64,000 bases of DNA, taken from positions 62,001 to 126,000 of the forward strand of contig NZ_JALEGS010000012.1 of NCBI RefSeq assembly GCF_022763345.1, written 5' to 3'. This DNA is from Phaeodactylibacter sp. Its GTDB lineage: Bacteria; Bacteroidota; Bacteroidia; Chitinophagales; Saprospiraceae. Below are positions 6,869-15,352 of this stretch, piece after piece (positions within the stretch are counted from its first letter, which is position 1; each line of letters begins with the position of its first letter). The translations under genes and the position numbers were made by a program. The notes beneath the pieces were generated by a model, which made no database searches, was not told where the DNA came from, and worked only from the letters and a program-made list of their open reading frames with translations.

Positions 6869-7422
6869 TGCAGGGAATTAAGCAACAACTCAACGGCGGC
6901 TACATCCCCCAGGTCCAATTGTCCAGCAACAAGGTGGTGGGCTTGGTGGATTATCTGAAAACGCTGCGTGTTGCAATCGGCAAGCAAACCACCCTTGCAA
7001 TCCACACGCAGTACGCACCGGTACCCAGCTATATCTTCACCCTTGCCGGTGAAGCCTGGTTCAGTACGAACCCGGGAGCTGGCGGCATCCGAAGCGTGTA
7101 TGTGCCTACCCTGGCGGAGCTTGGGCTGGACGACAGCCACACCCTGGAGGCGATGGCTGTGGTGGAAGCCGCTGACCCAAACGCGACCAGTGACCCGCTG
7201 GATATCCGTGTGCTGGACCTGTCTGACAACAGCGTTGTGGCCGGCAGCGAAGGCACCGGCAACCTCTCCGGCAGTTCGCTGGATACAGCGGTCAAGTCTG
7301 GCTTCTTCCCCATCACAGGCGGAAAGCCTTACTTCGTCGATGCCCGAAAGCGCAACGTCAATGAGACGTTCCTGGCAAACCTGGGCCGCTACCGGCTATA
7401 TGTCCGAGCGGCCGCAAAGTAA
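6868..7422 (+). CDS. Structural-type protein, second of a tandem duplicated pair (184 aa)
   Basis: Paralogue of the gene at 6311: the same GGYxPQVQLS, KVVGLVDYLKTL and VPTLAELG blocks, nearly the same length, and similar order of strands. The first shares no obvious base-level identity over long runs, so the duplication is old. No signal peptide or membrane helix. Its ATG overlaps the upstream TAA by 1 nt. Probably a minor capsid or vertex protein; assignment is from context only. Confidence 0.65.
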   Translation: MQGIKQQLNGGYIPQVQLSSNKVVGLVDYLKTLRVAIGKQTTLAIHTQYAPVPSYIFTLAGEAWFSTNPGAGGIRSVYVPTLAELGLDDSHTLEAMAVVEAADPNATSDPLDIRVLDLSDNSVVAGSEGTGNLSGSSLDTAVKSGFFPITGGKPYFVDARKRNVNETFLANLGRYRLYVRAAAK

Positions 7423-7427
7423 CCGTT

Positions 7428-7523
7428 ATGGCATGGATTCGGAAGTACGCCCCCTTGATTACGATTGTCATTGCCCTGATCGGGCTGGCACTTCAATACT
7501 CAACCTACCAGCGCGGTAGATAA
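7428..7523 (+). CDS. Very small membrane protein (31 aa)
   Basis: After a short basic start (MAWIRKYA) comes one hydrophobic helix (PLITIVIALIGLALQ), then a basic tail ending QRGR. It begins 5 nt after the upstream stop. It fits the pattern of small single-helix proteins in this block, but its short length leaves some doubt. Confidence 0.5.
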   Translation: MAWIRKYAPLITIVIALIGLALQYSTYQRGR

Positions 7524-7536
7524 ATAGGACAACACT

Positions 7537-7677
7537 ATGGGATTGATTTGGAAATTCGGCCCTGCTATCCTTATCGGGCTTGCCCTCCTTGGGGCAGTGA
7601 TCTATTTCGCAACCCGCAAACATGACTGCGGATGCGGCGGAAAAAAGGAAGCGAGTGAGGAGCTGGGGCCCTTATAA
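7537..7677 (+). CDS. Very small membrane protein with Cys motif (46 aa)
   Basis: Residues 8-24 form a hydrophobic helix (GPAILIGLALLGAVIYF), followed by a short soluble tail with a CGCGG motif. Two cysteines spaced CxC could bind metal or form disulfides. It starts 13 nt after the previous small gene. Probably another virion membrane protein; function unknown. Confidence 0.5.
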   Translation: MGLIWKFGPAILIGLALLGAVIYFATRKHDCGCGGKKEASEELGPL

Positions 7678-7743
7678 CGTAGCAACGTCATTTAAGCAAT
7701 AAAAGCAGCTACATAGCCCCTGGCTGTGTGGCTGTTTTCGCTT

Positions 7744-8397
7744 ATGGAGAACTGGAAAAAATATACCATCATCGGAGTGTTCGTGCTCATCTTACTGCTA
7801 GTTTCAACAACTGCAGTAGCGAAAGCCCGGCAACTTGACAACAAGCTGTTCATGCGTAAAGACATCTGGATAAATGCGGCGGAAGAAGCCTGGCAAAAGC
7901 TGGATGGTGTGCAGCGGGACAGCGTCGAGCAAATTCTCCGGGCTTTCCGGGAATACGGTGATGGGGATTACCGAAAGCTTGTATACATCCTGGCAACCGC
8001 CTGGCATGAAAGCAAGCTGAAGCCGGTGCGGGAGCGCCGGGCAGGCAGCAGCCAAACGTGGCTGCGGCAGTTACAGGACCGGTACTGGTCTTCTGGCTAT
8101 TACGGCCGGGGCTTTGTGCAGCTGACCTGGGAGAGCAATTACAAGAAGATGAGCGAGTTCCTGGGCGTTGACCTGGTGGGCAACCCTGATCTGGCACTGG
8201 AGCCCCGCTATGCGGCGGACATCCTGGTGTACGGTATGATGAACGGAGAGTTCACCCGCCGGGCTCTGAGCCGCTACATCAATATGGTGCAGACGGACTA
8301 CTACAACGCCCGACGGGTAGTGAACGGCACCGACCGGGCAAGCCTGATAAAGGATTATGCAGTATTGCTACAAACCCAAATCAGGAAAGTAGTATGA
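7744..8397 (+). CDS. Membrane-anchored GH19-like lysozyme (217 aa)
   Basis: The protein starts with a membrane helix (about residues 8-27, YTIIGVFVLILLLVSTTAVA), then a lysozyme/chitinase-like domain. The family signature is visible as YGRGFVQLTW followed by NYKKMSEFLGVD and a NPDLALEP segment, as in GH19 endolysins; the Glu of WHES earlier is a candidate catalytic acid. It would cleave peptidoglycan glycan strands. The ATG at 7744 is chosen over an in-frame GTG at 7726. Its stop overlaps the amidase start by 4 nt, so two wall hydrolases are co-produced. The anchor suggests a virion-entry enzyme or a signal-anchor endolysin rather than a free cytoplasmic endolysin. Confidence 0.75.
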   Translation: MENWKKYTIIGVFVLILLLVSTTAVAKARQLDNKLFMRKDIWINAAEEAWQKLDGVQRDSVEQILRAFREYGDGDYRKLVYILATAWHESKLKPVRERRAGSSQTWLRQLQDRYWSSGYYGRGFVQLTWESNYKKMSEFLGVDLVGNPDLALEPRYAADILVYGMMNGEFTRRALSRYINMVQTDYYNARRVVNGTDRASLIKDYAVLLQTQIRKVV

Positions 8398-8963
8398 AGC
8401 AATGGCAGAAATACCTGATGATCGCTATGGTAACGCTATTGATGCTCTATCTGATCGGTCAGTTGGTCCGCCCCAGGGCTTACGGTATTCCCATCATAAA
8501 TGTGGTCTACCGGCTGAAGCGCCACTGGTGGAAAACCTACGACACCCGCGACTTGTCGCAGATTGACAGTGTAGTGATTCACCACAGCCTCACGACTTCG
8601 GGTACTTCCCAGGCTTATGCCAAGTACCATGTGGAGGAAAACGGCTGGCCAGGCATTGGCTATCACTATGTGATCGGCAAGGATGGCAGCATCGAGCAGA
8701 CCCAGCTTTTGAAAACGGTCAGCAACCATACGAGCGGAGAGAACACCCGAAGTGTGGGCATTTGCCTGACCGGCAACTACGACATACAGCAACCGCCCCC
8801 CGAGCAAATCGGCGCGGCGGTGAAGCTGATACGATACCTGCAAGACCGGCTCGGCCGGGAGTTGCGCATTACGGGCCATAACGAGCATAGCTCGAAAAGC
8901 TGCCCAGGGAGCAACTTGGACGTGAATGAAATTGAAAACAGCGTACGAAACATCGCAGCATGA
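8394..8963 (+). CDS. Membrane-anchored N-acetylmuramoyl-L-alanine amidase (189 aa)
   Basis: A Zn-dependent Amidase_2 (T7-lysozyme-like) domain follows an N-terminal membrane helix (about residues 6-23). Visible motifs are VVIHHS (first Zn His), GIGYHYVIGKDG, a conserved NHTSG...SVGICLTGNYD stretch, and GHNEHSSKSCPG near the end, supplying the second His and the Cys ligand. It would cleave the bond between muramic acid and the stem peptide. It overlaps the lysozyme gene upstream and the next gene downstream by 4 nt each. Together the pair could open the wall during entry or lysis. Confidence 0.85.
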   Translation: MKQWQKYLMIAMVTLLMLYLIGQLVRPRAYGIPIINVVYRLKRHWWKTYDTRDLSQIDSVVIHHSLTTSGTSQAYAKYHVEENGWPGIGYHYVIGKDGSIEQTQLLKTVSNHTSGENTRSVGICLTGNYDIQQPPPEQIGAAVKLIRYLQDRLGRELRITGHNEHSSKSCPGSNLDVNEIENSVRNIAA

Positions 8964-9490
8964 TATTCCCGGTACTATTTTACCATGAAGGCGAACAGAA
9001 TGCCAACAACGCTTTTCAGGATGCCCTGAGAGAAAGCCTCTACACTGATCAGACGTGGCCGGGCATGGCTTGCGAAATGAGCCAGATCAATGATTGCATT
9101 GTATCGCCCAGCCAGTTCGGTATTGACATCTTCCCGGCTTACGTCTTTCTGCGTCGTGTCGAAGATGATGCGGAGAATGCCGTGATGGTGAAAAAGATCG
9201 AAGGTAAGGAGCTAGGTACGGACGAACTGATAAGCGAAATCGAAGATGCTTATCGGGCAGTATTTGACATCGACGCAGGCAATGGCTTTACGGATGAGGA
9301 CGGCGACGGCAAGCCTGATGCACAAGTCAACCTGCCCGCCCGCCCCGGTTTTCGCCTGGGCAACCCCCTGGGTGCTTACTTCGGCTGTGCCGATGTGCTG
9401 CCCGACTGGATTTGCCGGGTGAAGATTGGCTACATCCTATTGTTAATCCTGCTCATCGCCCTTATGGTGGTGGTCATCAAAAAGGCATAG
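8960..9490 (+). CDS. Tail-anchored protein with possible thioredoxin-like domain (176 aa)
   Basis: The first 90 residues have a strand-helix-strand look with IFPAYVFLRR, whose Pro is placed like the cis-Pro of thioredoxin folds, and several Cys, but no clear CxxC. An acidic segment (DEDGDGKPDA) resembles a calcium-binding loop. Residues 155-174 form a hydrophobic helix ending KKA. It overlaps the amidase gene by 4 nt. The thioredoxin-like idea is weak; a virion membrane protein is the safer description. Confidence 0.55.
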   Translation: MIFPVLFYHEGEQNANNAFQDALRESLYTDQTWPGMACEMSQINDCIVSPSQFGIDIFPAYVFLRRVEDDAENAVMVKKIEGKELGTDELISEIEDAYRAVFDIDAGNGFTDEDGDGKPDAQVNLPARPGFRLGNPLGAYFGCADVLPDWICRVKIGYILLLILLIALMVVVIKKA

Positions 9491-9491
9491 C

Positions 9492-9854
9492 ATGGCATTT
9501 TGCGTAGGCGGAAAATGGTGCAGGAGGCAAGAATGCCGCAACCGGTGCAAGAGCTGGTTTGGGCAGCAGCCTGATGTGGAGCGGCAATGCAAAGCCCTCT
9601 GCAATAACAACATCAGCTTTACCCGAGAAGAATTCCTATGCTCTGGCAACTACGTAGATGATGCACTGATAATACTGAGCTATGGCTATGACCCCTGCCA
9701 GGAAAGCGGCGCTTCAGTCGAGGATATATTCGACCCGCTGAACGACCGGGAAAGGCAAGATGCAGAACTGGAAAAATTCACGCCAGTGATACTCGGCGGC
9801 GGCTTATTGCTGCTCGCAGCACTGGTGATTTTGATAATGGTAATCCGAAGCTGA
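9492..9854 (+). CDS. Cys-rich tail-anchored phage protein (120 aa)
   Basis: The N-terminal half has many cysteines (for example CVGGKWCRRQECRNRC, then two more pairs), pointing to a disulfide- or metal-stabilised small domain. Residues 95-117 are a hydrophobic helix (VILGGGLLLLAALVILIMVI) followed by RS. It starts 1 nt after the previous stop and overlaps the next gene by 1 nt. No family recognised. If exported, the cysteine pattern suggests an extracellular or virion-surface domain. Confidence 0.6.
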   Translation: MAFCVGGKWCRRQECRNRCKSWFGQQPDVERQCKALCNNNISFTREEFLCSGNYVDDALIILSYGYDPCQESGASVEDIFDPLNDRERQDAELEKFTPVILGGGLLLLAALVILIMVIRS

Positions 9855-10132
9855 TGGACCCAACAGCGGCAGCAAGCGCAGGTGGCGGAGGAATGGCAGC
9901 AGACCCGGTAACGGCTATTGCCAACCTGGGGACCGAGATGTACCGGTTTTTCCAGTCTGGCATAGATGCGCTGACTTTCAAAAGCAAAGCCAGGTGGGAC
10001 AATCTGCCCGAATGGCTGAGCCCGGCAGACTTCCAGCAGGAGGATTACACGATGGAAACTATACTCGGCGGCATCGCAATCGCTTTCGTCATATTGGTGA
10101 TCGTCATTGCAGTCATCGCAGTAAGGAAATAA
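9854..10132 (+). CDS. Tail-anchored phage protein (92 aa)
   Basis: The N-terminus is Ala/Gly-rich (DPTAAASAGGGG), the middle is probably helical (TEMYRFFQSGIDALTFKSK), and residues 68-90 form a hydrophobic helix (ILGGIAIAFVILVIVIAVIAV) ending RK. It overlaps the upstream gene by 1 nt. It has the same layout as its neighbours and is probably a virion membrane protein. Confidence 0.6.
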   Translation: MDPTAAASAGGGGMAADPVTAIANLGTEMYRFFQSGIDALTFKSKARWDNLPEWLSPADFQQEDYTMETILGGIAIAFVILVIVIAVIAVRK

Positions 10133-10144
10133 CGCCCCCCGGCA

Positions 10145-10408
10145 ATGCCTTTGAGAATGAAGATATTCGACTTTTTTGACCACGGTAGCACAAAAATAGG
10201 CTACGCAGGCACAGCGCTCTACTGGATATTTGAAAACCAAGAGGCAGTCCTGGGCGCGATTCTTTCTTTGTGCATGGTGATAAGCTCGATTGCTTACCAC
10301 ACTTACAAAGTGATTTCGATAAGAAACGATGAACGCCGAAAAGAAGAACGTCACCGACAAGAACTTTTGCAAGACCAGGAGCGGCACAACCGCGACATAA
10401 ACAATTAA
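10145..10408 (+). CDS. Phage protein with central membrane helix and coiled tail (87 aa)
   Basis: A hydrophobic stretch lies at about residues 34-52 (AVLGAILSLCMVISSIA), and the last 30 residues are highly charged and helical (RRKEERHRQELLQDQERH), suggesting a cytoplasmic coiled coil. A second ATG at 10157 is possible. It resembles a class of small phage holin-like proteins in layout (short N-terminus, one or two helices, charged tail), and follows the lysis genes, but a holin function is not shown. Confidence 0.55.
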   Translation: MPLRMKIFDFFDHGSTKIGYAGTALYWIFENQEAVLGAILSLCMVISSIAYHTYKVISIRNDERRKEERHRQELLQDQERHNRDINN

Positions 10409-10413
10409 TAACG

Positions 10414-11169
10414 ATGAGTAAGACAATCGAACAAATTACGACCCTGCTGATCAGCGACCGCAACCAGGCGGCTTACGAAAATCAGCGCTTTTTCGTCAAC
10501 GGCCTCGATGCCCCTGTAGGCTTGAAAGAGCTGCTACAGGAGATCATCCGCCGTCTCAATCTGTCTGTGAGCCCTGACGGCTCCGAGACGAAAGTAAATG
10601 CAGGCAGCAACGTGACTGTGACCGGCTCCGGCACTACTGCCGACCCCTACGTGATCGCGGCTACCGGTGGCAGCGCAGCCGACGGCTCTGAAACGAAGGT
10701 GAACGCAGGCGCGAACATCACCGTGACCGGCTCCGGAACAGTTGCTGACCCCTATGTGATCGCTGGCTCTGCCGGTGGTGGTTCCTTCTCCCGTGATAGC
10801 CTGAGCAGCGGCACCGTGACGGTGGAATCCGACCGCTTTGGCGGCAACGCTTCCGTCCTGAGCAACCCGGCTCCGGGAGAATACACCCTTACCGCACAGG
10901 CAGGCGCACACGTGGCGAATGCGACCGTTTTCGGAAACAACACCACACTGAATGCCAGCCAGGAAATGATTATCCGGGTAAACAACAGCGCGAACAGCCA
11001 AGACCGGCGCTTCCTGGTGCAGTTGTATGATGCCAACAACGGCGCACTCGTAGACCAGCAGGTGACGGCAACCGTCCATACCCAGGCTGTAGCCGGTAAC
11101 GTGACCACCATCACGATTCCTGGGCTCAACGGCTTTGGTGCAACAGGTTTTTATGTAGAACTGCGATAA
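10414..11169 (+). CDS. Spike or fibre-like protein with tandem repeats (251 aa)
   Basis: Residues about 54-120 hold two near-identical repeats of roughly 34 residues (SETKVNAG-NxTVTGSGT-ADPYVIA), typical of phage fibre or spike stalks. The C-terminal 90 residues are homologous to the end of the next protein (11205): both have NNTTLNASQEMI, LVQLYDANN or VQLYDANN, and NGFGATGFY. That module is probably a trimerising or receptor-binding head. There is no signal peptide here, unlike the next three proteins. It lies 5 nt after the preceding gene. Confidence 0.65.
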   Translation: MSKTIEQITTLLISDRNQAAYENQRFFVNGLDAPVGLKELLQEIIRRLNLSVSPDGSETKVNAGSNVTVTGSGTTADPYVIAATGGSAADGSETKVNAGANITVTGSGTVADPYVIAGSAGGGSFSRDSLSSGTVTVESDRFGGNASVLSNPAPGEYTLTAQAGAHVANATVFGNNTTLNASQEMIIRVNNSANSQDRRFLVQLYDANNGALVDQQVTATVHTQAVAGNVTTITIPGLNGFGATGFYVELR

Positions 11170-11204
11170 GCAGCCTACAAATACTGAACTCGAAATATAA
11201 AGCT

Positions 11205-12059
11205 ATGAAACACCTACTTTCAGCACTATTCCTATGCCTTGCGGTAACTGCCTTTGGGCAATTCCGCATGGTTTCCAACGGCATCCCCAGCTGGACGGTC
11301 GTTGATGATTCCACCTACACTGCTACGGTGAATTTCCAGTCTGATCAGACGGGCTTCGGCTACCTGGCCAATGCCATCGCTGATACCTTCCGGCTATTCA
11401 CCGGCACCGAGCAGTTGTACCGGGTGAGCGCGGTTGCCAACACGACCTTCTCCAGCGCAGACCTGACCGTGATCGAGGTTTCCAACCAGTACACGACCAC
11501 CAACGGCGCACCAACGGGGCAGGTCATGGTCTTCAACCCCGATGGGCGCGAGACAATCCCGCAGAACCCGTTCGGCAGTACCGGTAGTACTGCACAAATC
11601 CAGGCAGCGATTGACACCTACAACGCCAGGGTGAGAGCAACGGCGGACGCAGGCGGAGGCTTGACTTACACCGGCATCGTCTATGACACCCTGGCCCTAA
11701 ACGGGGTGACAGTCAACTACACTTACGAAGGGGGCAGCGGAGCACAGCTTGTCAATGCCGCAGCGGGCGACTATCAGATCACGGTCCTAAAAGACACCCA
11801 CGTGCATGAGGTCAGCATCTTCGGAGACAACACAACCCTGAACGCCTCCCAGGAGATGATCTTCCGGATAGACAACAGTGCTAACGGCGCAGCCAGGCGG
11901 GTGTCCGTCCAACTCTACGATGCCAACAACAGTGCTTTGGTGGACCAGCAAACGACCAGCACCGTCCACACGCAAGCCGTCTCGGGCAGCTTGACCACTA
12001 TTACCGTGCCGGGCCTCAACGGCTTTGGCGCGACCGGCTTCTACATCGAAGCACGATAA
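11205..12059 (+). CDS. Secreted spike-like protein, chimera of its two neighbours (284 aa)
   Basis: An N-terminal signal peptide is clear (MKHLLSALFLCLAVTAFGQ). The next 120 residues match the N-terminal module of the 728-aa protein at 12098 (QTGFGYLAN, FRLFTGTEQLYRV, GQVMVF-PDGR-TIP, FGSTGSTAQ), while the last 90 match the C-terminal module of the protein at 10414. So this gene shares one end with each neighbour. The gene begins with the box AGCTATGAAACAC also seen at four other genes. Likely a host-recognition or virion-surface protein; a signal peptide on a phage spike is unusual. Confidence 0.65.
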   Translation: MKHLLSALFLCLAVTAFGQFRMVSNGIPSWTVVDDSTYTATVNFQSDQTGFGYLANAIADTFRLFTGTEQLYRVSAVANTTFSSADLTVIEVSNQYTTTNGAPTGQVMVFNPDGRETIPQNPFGSTGSTAQIQAAIDTYNARVRATADAGGGLTYTGIVYDTLALNGVTVNYTYEGGSGAQLVNAAAGDYQITVLKDTHVHEVSIFGDNTTLNASQEMIFRIDNSANGAARRVSVQLYDANNSALVDQQTTSTVHTQAVSGSLTTITVPGLNGFGATGFYIEAR

Positions 12060-12097
12060 ATTCAATTTGAACGAGGGGTAAAACCACTGCAATAGCT

Positions 12098-14284
12098 ATG
12101 AAACACTACATCCTTTCCCTGCTTTTCCTATGTCTAGCGCTATCCGTCCAGGCACAATTCCGGATGGCCAGCGACAATACCCCGAGCTGGGCCAGCGTGA
12201 ACGATTCCACCTATATCGCCTCAGTGTCGTTCTCCGCAGACCAGACAGGCTTTGGCTACCTTGCAAACCAGATCGACACCACATTCCGGCTATTCACTGG
12301 CACGGAGCAGCTCTACCGGGTAGATTCGGTATGGAATGCGTTCTTCTCCTCTGCCGACCTTCGCGTAGTGGAGATCGGCCCAACGAATGGTAGCCCGGCG
12401 GGGCAGGTGATGGTGTTCGACCCTGATGGGCGCAGGACAATTCCTGCGGTGCCATTTGGGAGCACGGGCAGTACGGCGCAGCTGCAGGCGGCGGTAGTTA
12501 GTTGGAATGCTAAGAACTTGTCGCCTTCTGGCTTAATACAGGAAGGGGCTAACAATAATGAAGTTATCAGGTGGAACTCTGCAACAGAGCGGTGGGAGCC
12601 AGAGCCGGTAAATTCCATTGAATACCTATTAGAATCAGATACAATTTCAGTTTGCAATGATGGCTCATGCGACTATGAGACATTGAACCAGGCTCTGGAA
12701 TATGCCAGTTTCTACACTAGCGTATATGATAGCCTGGACGGTAATAAATTTATAATCATTGACATAGAGAATAATCAAGATGGGTCAAAGACTATTTTGT
12801 ACGATAAAGTTAACCTGGTCGGAGGTAATTGGGGAAATGTGAAAATCACCACTGGGGGAGATACTTTGCTGGTAAACCACGATAATTTCTCTGATAGGTT
12901 TTTTACTGCAAAAGCATGTAGCCCGCCTCCAATTTTTGAAATATTCAATGCTTTAACTGACCCAAATGCATCCTTGCCGCCTGGCTCAGGCATGTTATTT
13001 ATAGACTGCTCTGGTATTAGCTCAAGCAGTATTACATTAGATAGTTTCGATGCATCAGGGTTGTTTTTATCAAGCTGCACTGGAACTATCTCGAATTATA
13101 AAACTACTTATAAAGGGACGCCCGGTTTCGATACTGGTTTATGGATACAAAGCTCTAGCATTTACATTGCAGGAACTAACGTAATTTCTGGGTGGGGCAG
13201 AGGAGTAGTAGTCAAGCGCAATGCAAATGTTTACCTAAATGGGCTATCAACTCCAAATTATATCAATCGAGGTGTAGAAGTAGGGGGCGCTCACGTAGTT
13301 ATTGCTAACTCGGACCTTAGGAAAGATGGAGCCACTGAAGCAGCTTCTGACCTTATGCAAGATTTAGTACCAGTTGCTTGCATGCTTTTCAACACGACAG
13401 CAGGTACGAACTTTACAAAAAACGTGCCTGGCAGCCACGGCATATTTTACTCAAACGCAGATCCAGCACCTTTCCAAGAATCCACAACAGCCCAAGAACC
13501 AGCAGCATCCTCAGGCATAAGATATTACTGGAATACCGATTGCAACTGCTTAAAAGTAACCAAAGACGGGCTTACCTGGCAAGACCAAGACCAAAGCCTT
13601 GCTTCCCAACTGCCCAAAGGCCCCGTTACGATCGACGCCCAAAACAACGCCTGGGTGATCGACACCGCCGGGATCATCCGCTTCCAGGACCTGAACGGCA
13701 GCAAGGTAGACTATCAGTTCGTCCTATCGCCTAATACCTCTATACCGCTGCTCATCAACCGCTATGAGGCAGGCGACACAATGGGCATCCGTATGCAGGC
13801 AGGCGAAACTTACCTGCGCAACAGCACCGGCGAGTTTAGCCTATCGGATATAGTGACAATCTACACCGGTAGCCTCTTCGAGAACGACGCAGACACCCTG
13901 GATGCAGGCGTGGCCTTTCAGCACATCACAAAACTGGAGAGCGCGGAGCTGGAAGGCTTCACTGCCACCGATAGCACACTGACTTATACAGGAACACAAA
14001 GCAAACGATTCCTACTGCAGTACAACGCCAACGTCAATTTCAACGCAGGCAGCGCAGGCACCTGGCGAGTGGATATTCGTCCTTATGTCAACGCGGTCAA
14101 CATCGACCGGGCCAACAGCACCGGTTTGGTAGAAACCTCTGGAGCAGACGATGACTTGCGGATGCTATCGGGCAGCGCCGTAGTCACGCTCAATACCAAC
14201 GATGTAATCTCGCTCCGCAATACCGCGACCATCGGCATCAACTATATCCTTGACAACCTTAACCTATCACTTACTGAACTTTAA
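12098..14284 (+). CDS. Large secreted spike-like protein with central beta-helix-like region (728 aa)
   Basis: A signal peptide (MKHYILSLLFLCLALSVQAQ) is followed by the module shared with the 11205 protein (residues about 20-145). The centre (roughly 185-440) has repeated short strand-turn units rich in Asn, Ser, Gly and Ile, like a right-handed beta-helix of phage depolymerases, though no catalytic motif is visible. The C-terminal 220 residues are strand-rich with a final FNAGSAGTWRVDI-type segment, like a fibre head. DNA from about 12,530 to 13,560 is visibly more AT-rich than the flanks, so the central part may have been swapped in. Probably a receptor-binding or polysaccharide-degrading protein. 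Confidence 0.6.
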   Translation: MKHYILSLLFLCLALSVQAQFRMASDNTPSWASVNDSTYIASVSFSADQTGFGYLANQIDTTFRLFTGTEQLYRVDSVWNAFFSSADLRVVEIGPTNGSPAGQVMVFDPDGRRTIPAVPFGSTGSTAQLQAAVVSWNAKNLSPSGLIQEGANNNEVIRWNSATERWEPEPVNSIEYLLESDTISVCNDGSCDYETLNQALEYASFYTSVYDSLDGNKFIIIDIENNQDGSKTILYDKVNLVGGNWGNVKITTGGDTLLVNHDNFSDRFFTAKACSPPPIFEIFNALTDPNASLPPGSGMLFIDCSGISSSSITLDSFDASGLFLSSCTGTISNYKTTYKGTPGFDTGLWIQSSSIYIAGTNVISGWGRGVVVKRNANVYLNGLSTPNYINRGVEVGGAHVVIANSDLRKDGATEAASDLMQDLVPVACMLFNTTAGTNFTKNVPGSHGIFYSNADPAPFQESTTAQEPAASSGIRYYWNTDCNCLKVTKDGLTWQDQDQSLASQLPKGPVTIDAQNNAWVIDTAGIIRFQDLNGSKVDYQFVLSPNTSIPLLINRYEAGDTMGIRMQAGETYLRNSTGEFSLSDIVTIYTGSLFENDADTLDAGVAFQHITKLESAELEGFTATDSTLTYTGTQSKRFLLQYNANVNFNAGSAGTWRVDIRPYVNAVNIDRANSTGLVETSGADDDLRMLSGSAVVTLNTNDVISLRNTATIGINYILDNLNLSLTEL

Positions 14285-14287
14285 GCT

Positions 14288-14875
14288 ATGAAACACTTAA
14301 TTCTCCTTATTGCAATGGCAATGCCATTTTTGAGTATTGCGCAGCCTACAACAGCACAACCAGAAATCCGGGATTCTCTATTCAAGGACGCTGCCTTCCG
14401 GGGCATCATCGGAGATGTATTGTACGAAGTCGCGCTTGATGAAGTGGCCGACACATCGGACTACAGTATCTCCGTTCGCCCGTTCTTCGACCGCTACCTT
14501 ACTGCACCATCGAACTCACGGGATTACTTCGTAGATATGGTCGCTACGGCTACCCTGAACAACAGCCAGTCGGTTATCAATCTGAATGGTGTCCAAACCA
14601 TCCAAAGCCAGGTAGAGTACATCCTAAAGACCCTCAAGATTTGGCAGGGCCCAGTCAACGCCTACATGCGTCAAAAACAAGGCGTCTATGCCTTCCCCTA
14701 CGATCTTGGCGGCATAGAGGCACAGATTACTGCTTTGAGCGATCAGATTACTGCTTTGCAATCTGACCTAAGTACGGCTCAAACTGATATCTCAACCGTA
14801 AATACCAATTTGACCAGCATACAGGCAGCAGTCGATGATTTGAACACAAGAGTTCAAGCAATAGAAGGGCAATAG
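14288..14875 (+). CDS. Secreted protein with C-terminal coiled coil (195 aa)
   Basis: A signal peptide (MKHLILLIAMAMPFLSIAQ) leads into a globular part of about 120 residues. The last 50 residues form heptads (ITALSDQITALQSDLSTAQT and on), typical of a trimeric coiled-coil stalk. The gene starts 3 nt after the large spike gene with the box AGCTATGAAACAC and may encode a spike stalk or partner. No family recognised. Confidence 0.65.
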   Translation: MKHLILLIAMAMPFLSIAQPTTAQPEIRDSLFKDAAFRGIIGDVLYEVALDEVADTSDYSISVRPFFDRYLTAPSNSRDYFVDMVATATLNNSQSVINLNGVQTIQSQVEYILKTLKIWQGPVNAYMRQKQGVYAFPYDLGGIEAQITALSDQITALQSDLSTAQTDISTVNTNLTSIQAAVDDLNTRVQAIEGQ

Positions 14876-14877
14876 CT

Positions 14878-15303
14878 ATGATCTGGACAGCAATAGCCGC
14901 CATACTATCCTACGCCATAGCCGGTGCCTTCAACGGAGCAATGGACAAGCTACAGTTTCATTATTCGAAGTCCATCTTCCCAAAGGGCAGCCAGTATTGG
15001 AATCCGGCTGTGTCGTGGCGGAATAAATACAAAAACGGAGATGTCAACCAGGGCCCGAAGTTTCCGGGCTCCACCACCATCTTCGTATGGCTCACAGACG
15101 GCTGGCACCTTTTCCAGACAGGGTACTTATCCTTCCAACGCCTGGCTTTGGTTCTTGCCGCATCCAACCTTTACCAGTTCTCCACGGAGCGCTGGGAAAA
15201 CATCGGCAGCTGGGCAATAGTCTGGCTGGCACTGATATGGGTACACGCCGCAGGGTTTCATTTGACGTACAGCGTACTTCTAACGAAGAAAGACGCCCGA
15301 TAG
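14878..15303 (+). CDS. Integral membrane phage protein (141 aa)
   Basis: Three hydrophobic segments are visible: residues 1-20 (IWTAIAAILSYAIAGAFNGA), about 85-97 (RLALVLAASNLY) and 110-135 (WAIVWLALIWVHAAGFHLTY). A conserved-looking polar segment near residues 33-50 (PKGSQYWNPAVSWRNKY) lies between them. I believe similar proteins occur in Bacteroidota genomes and phages, but no function is known to me. It starts 2 nt after the previous stop. Confidence 0.65.
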   Translation: MIWTAIAAILSYAIAGAFNGAMDKLQFHYSKSIFPKGSQYWNPAVSWRNKYKNGDVNQGPKFPGSTTIFVWLTDGWHLFQTGYLSFQRLALVLAASNLYQFSTERWENIGSWAIVWLALIWVHAAGFHLTYSVLLTKKDAR

Positions 15304-15352
15304 GCGCACAGCACAGGAAAATCAGGAAAAGACTAACAAAACCACTGAAGTT

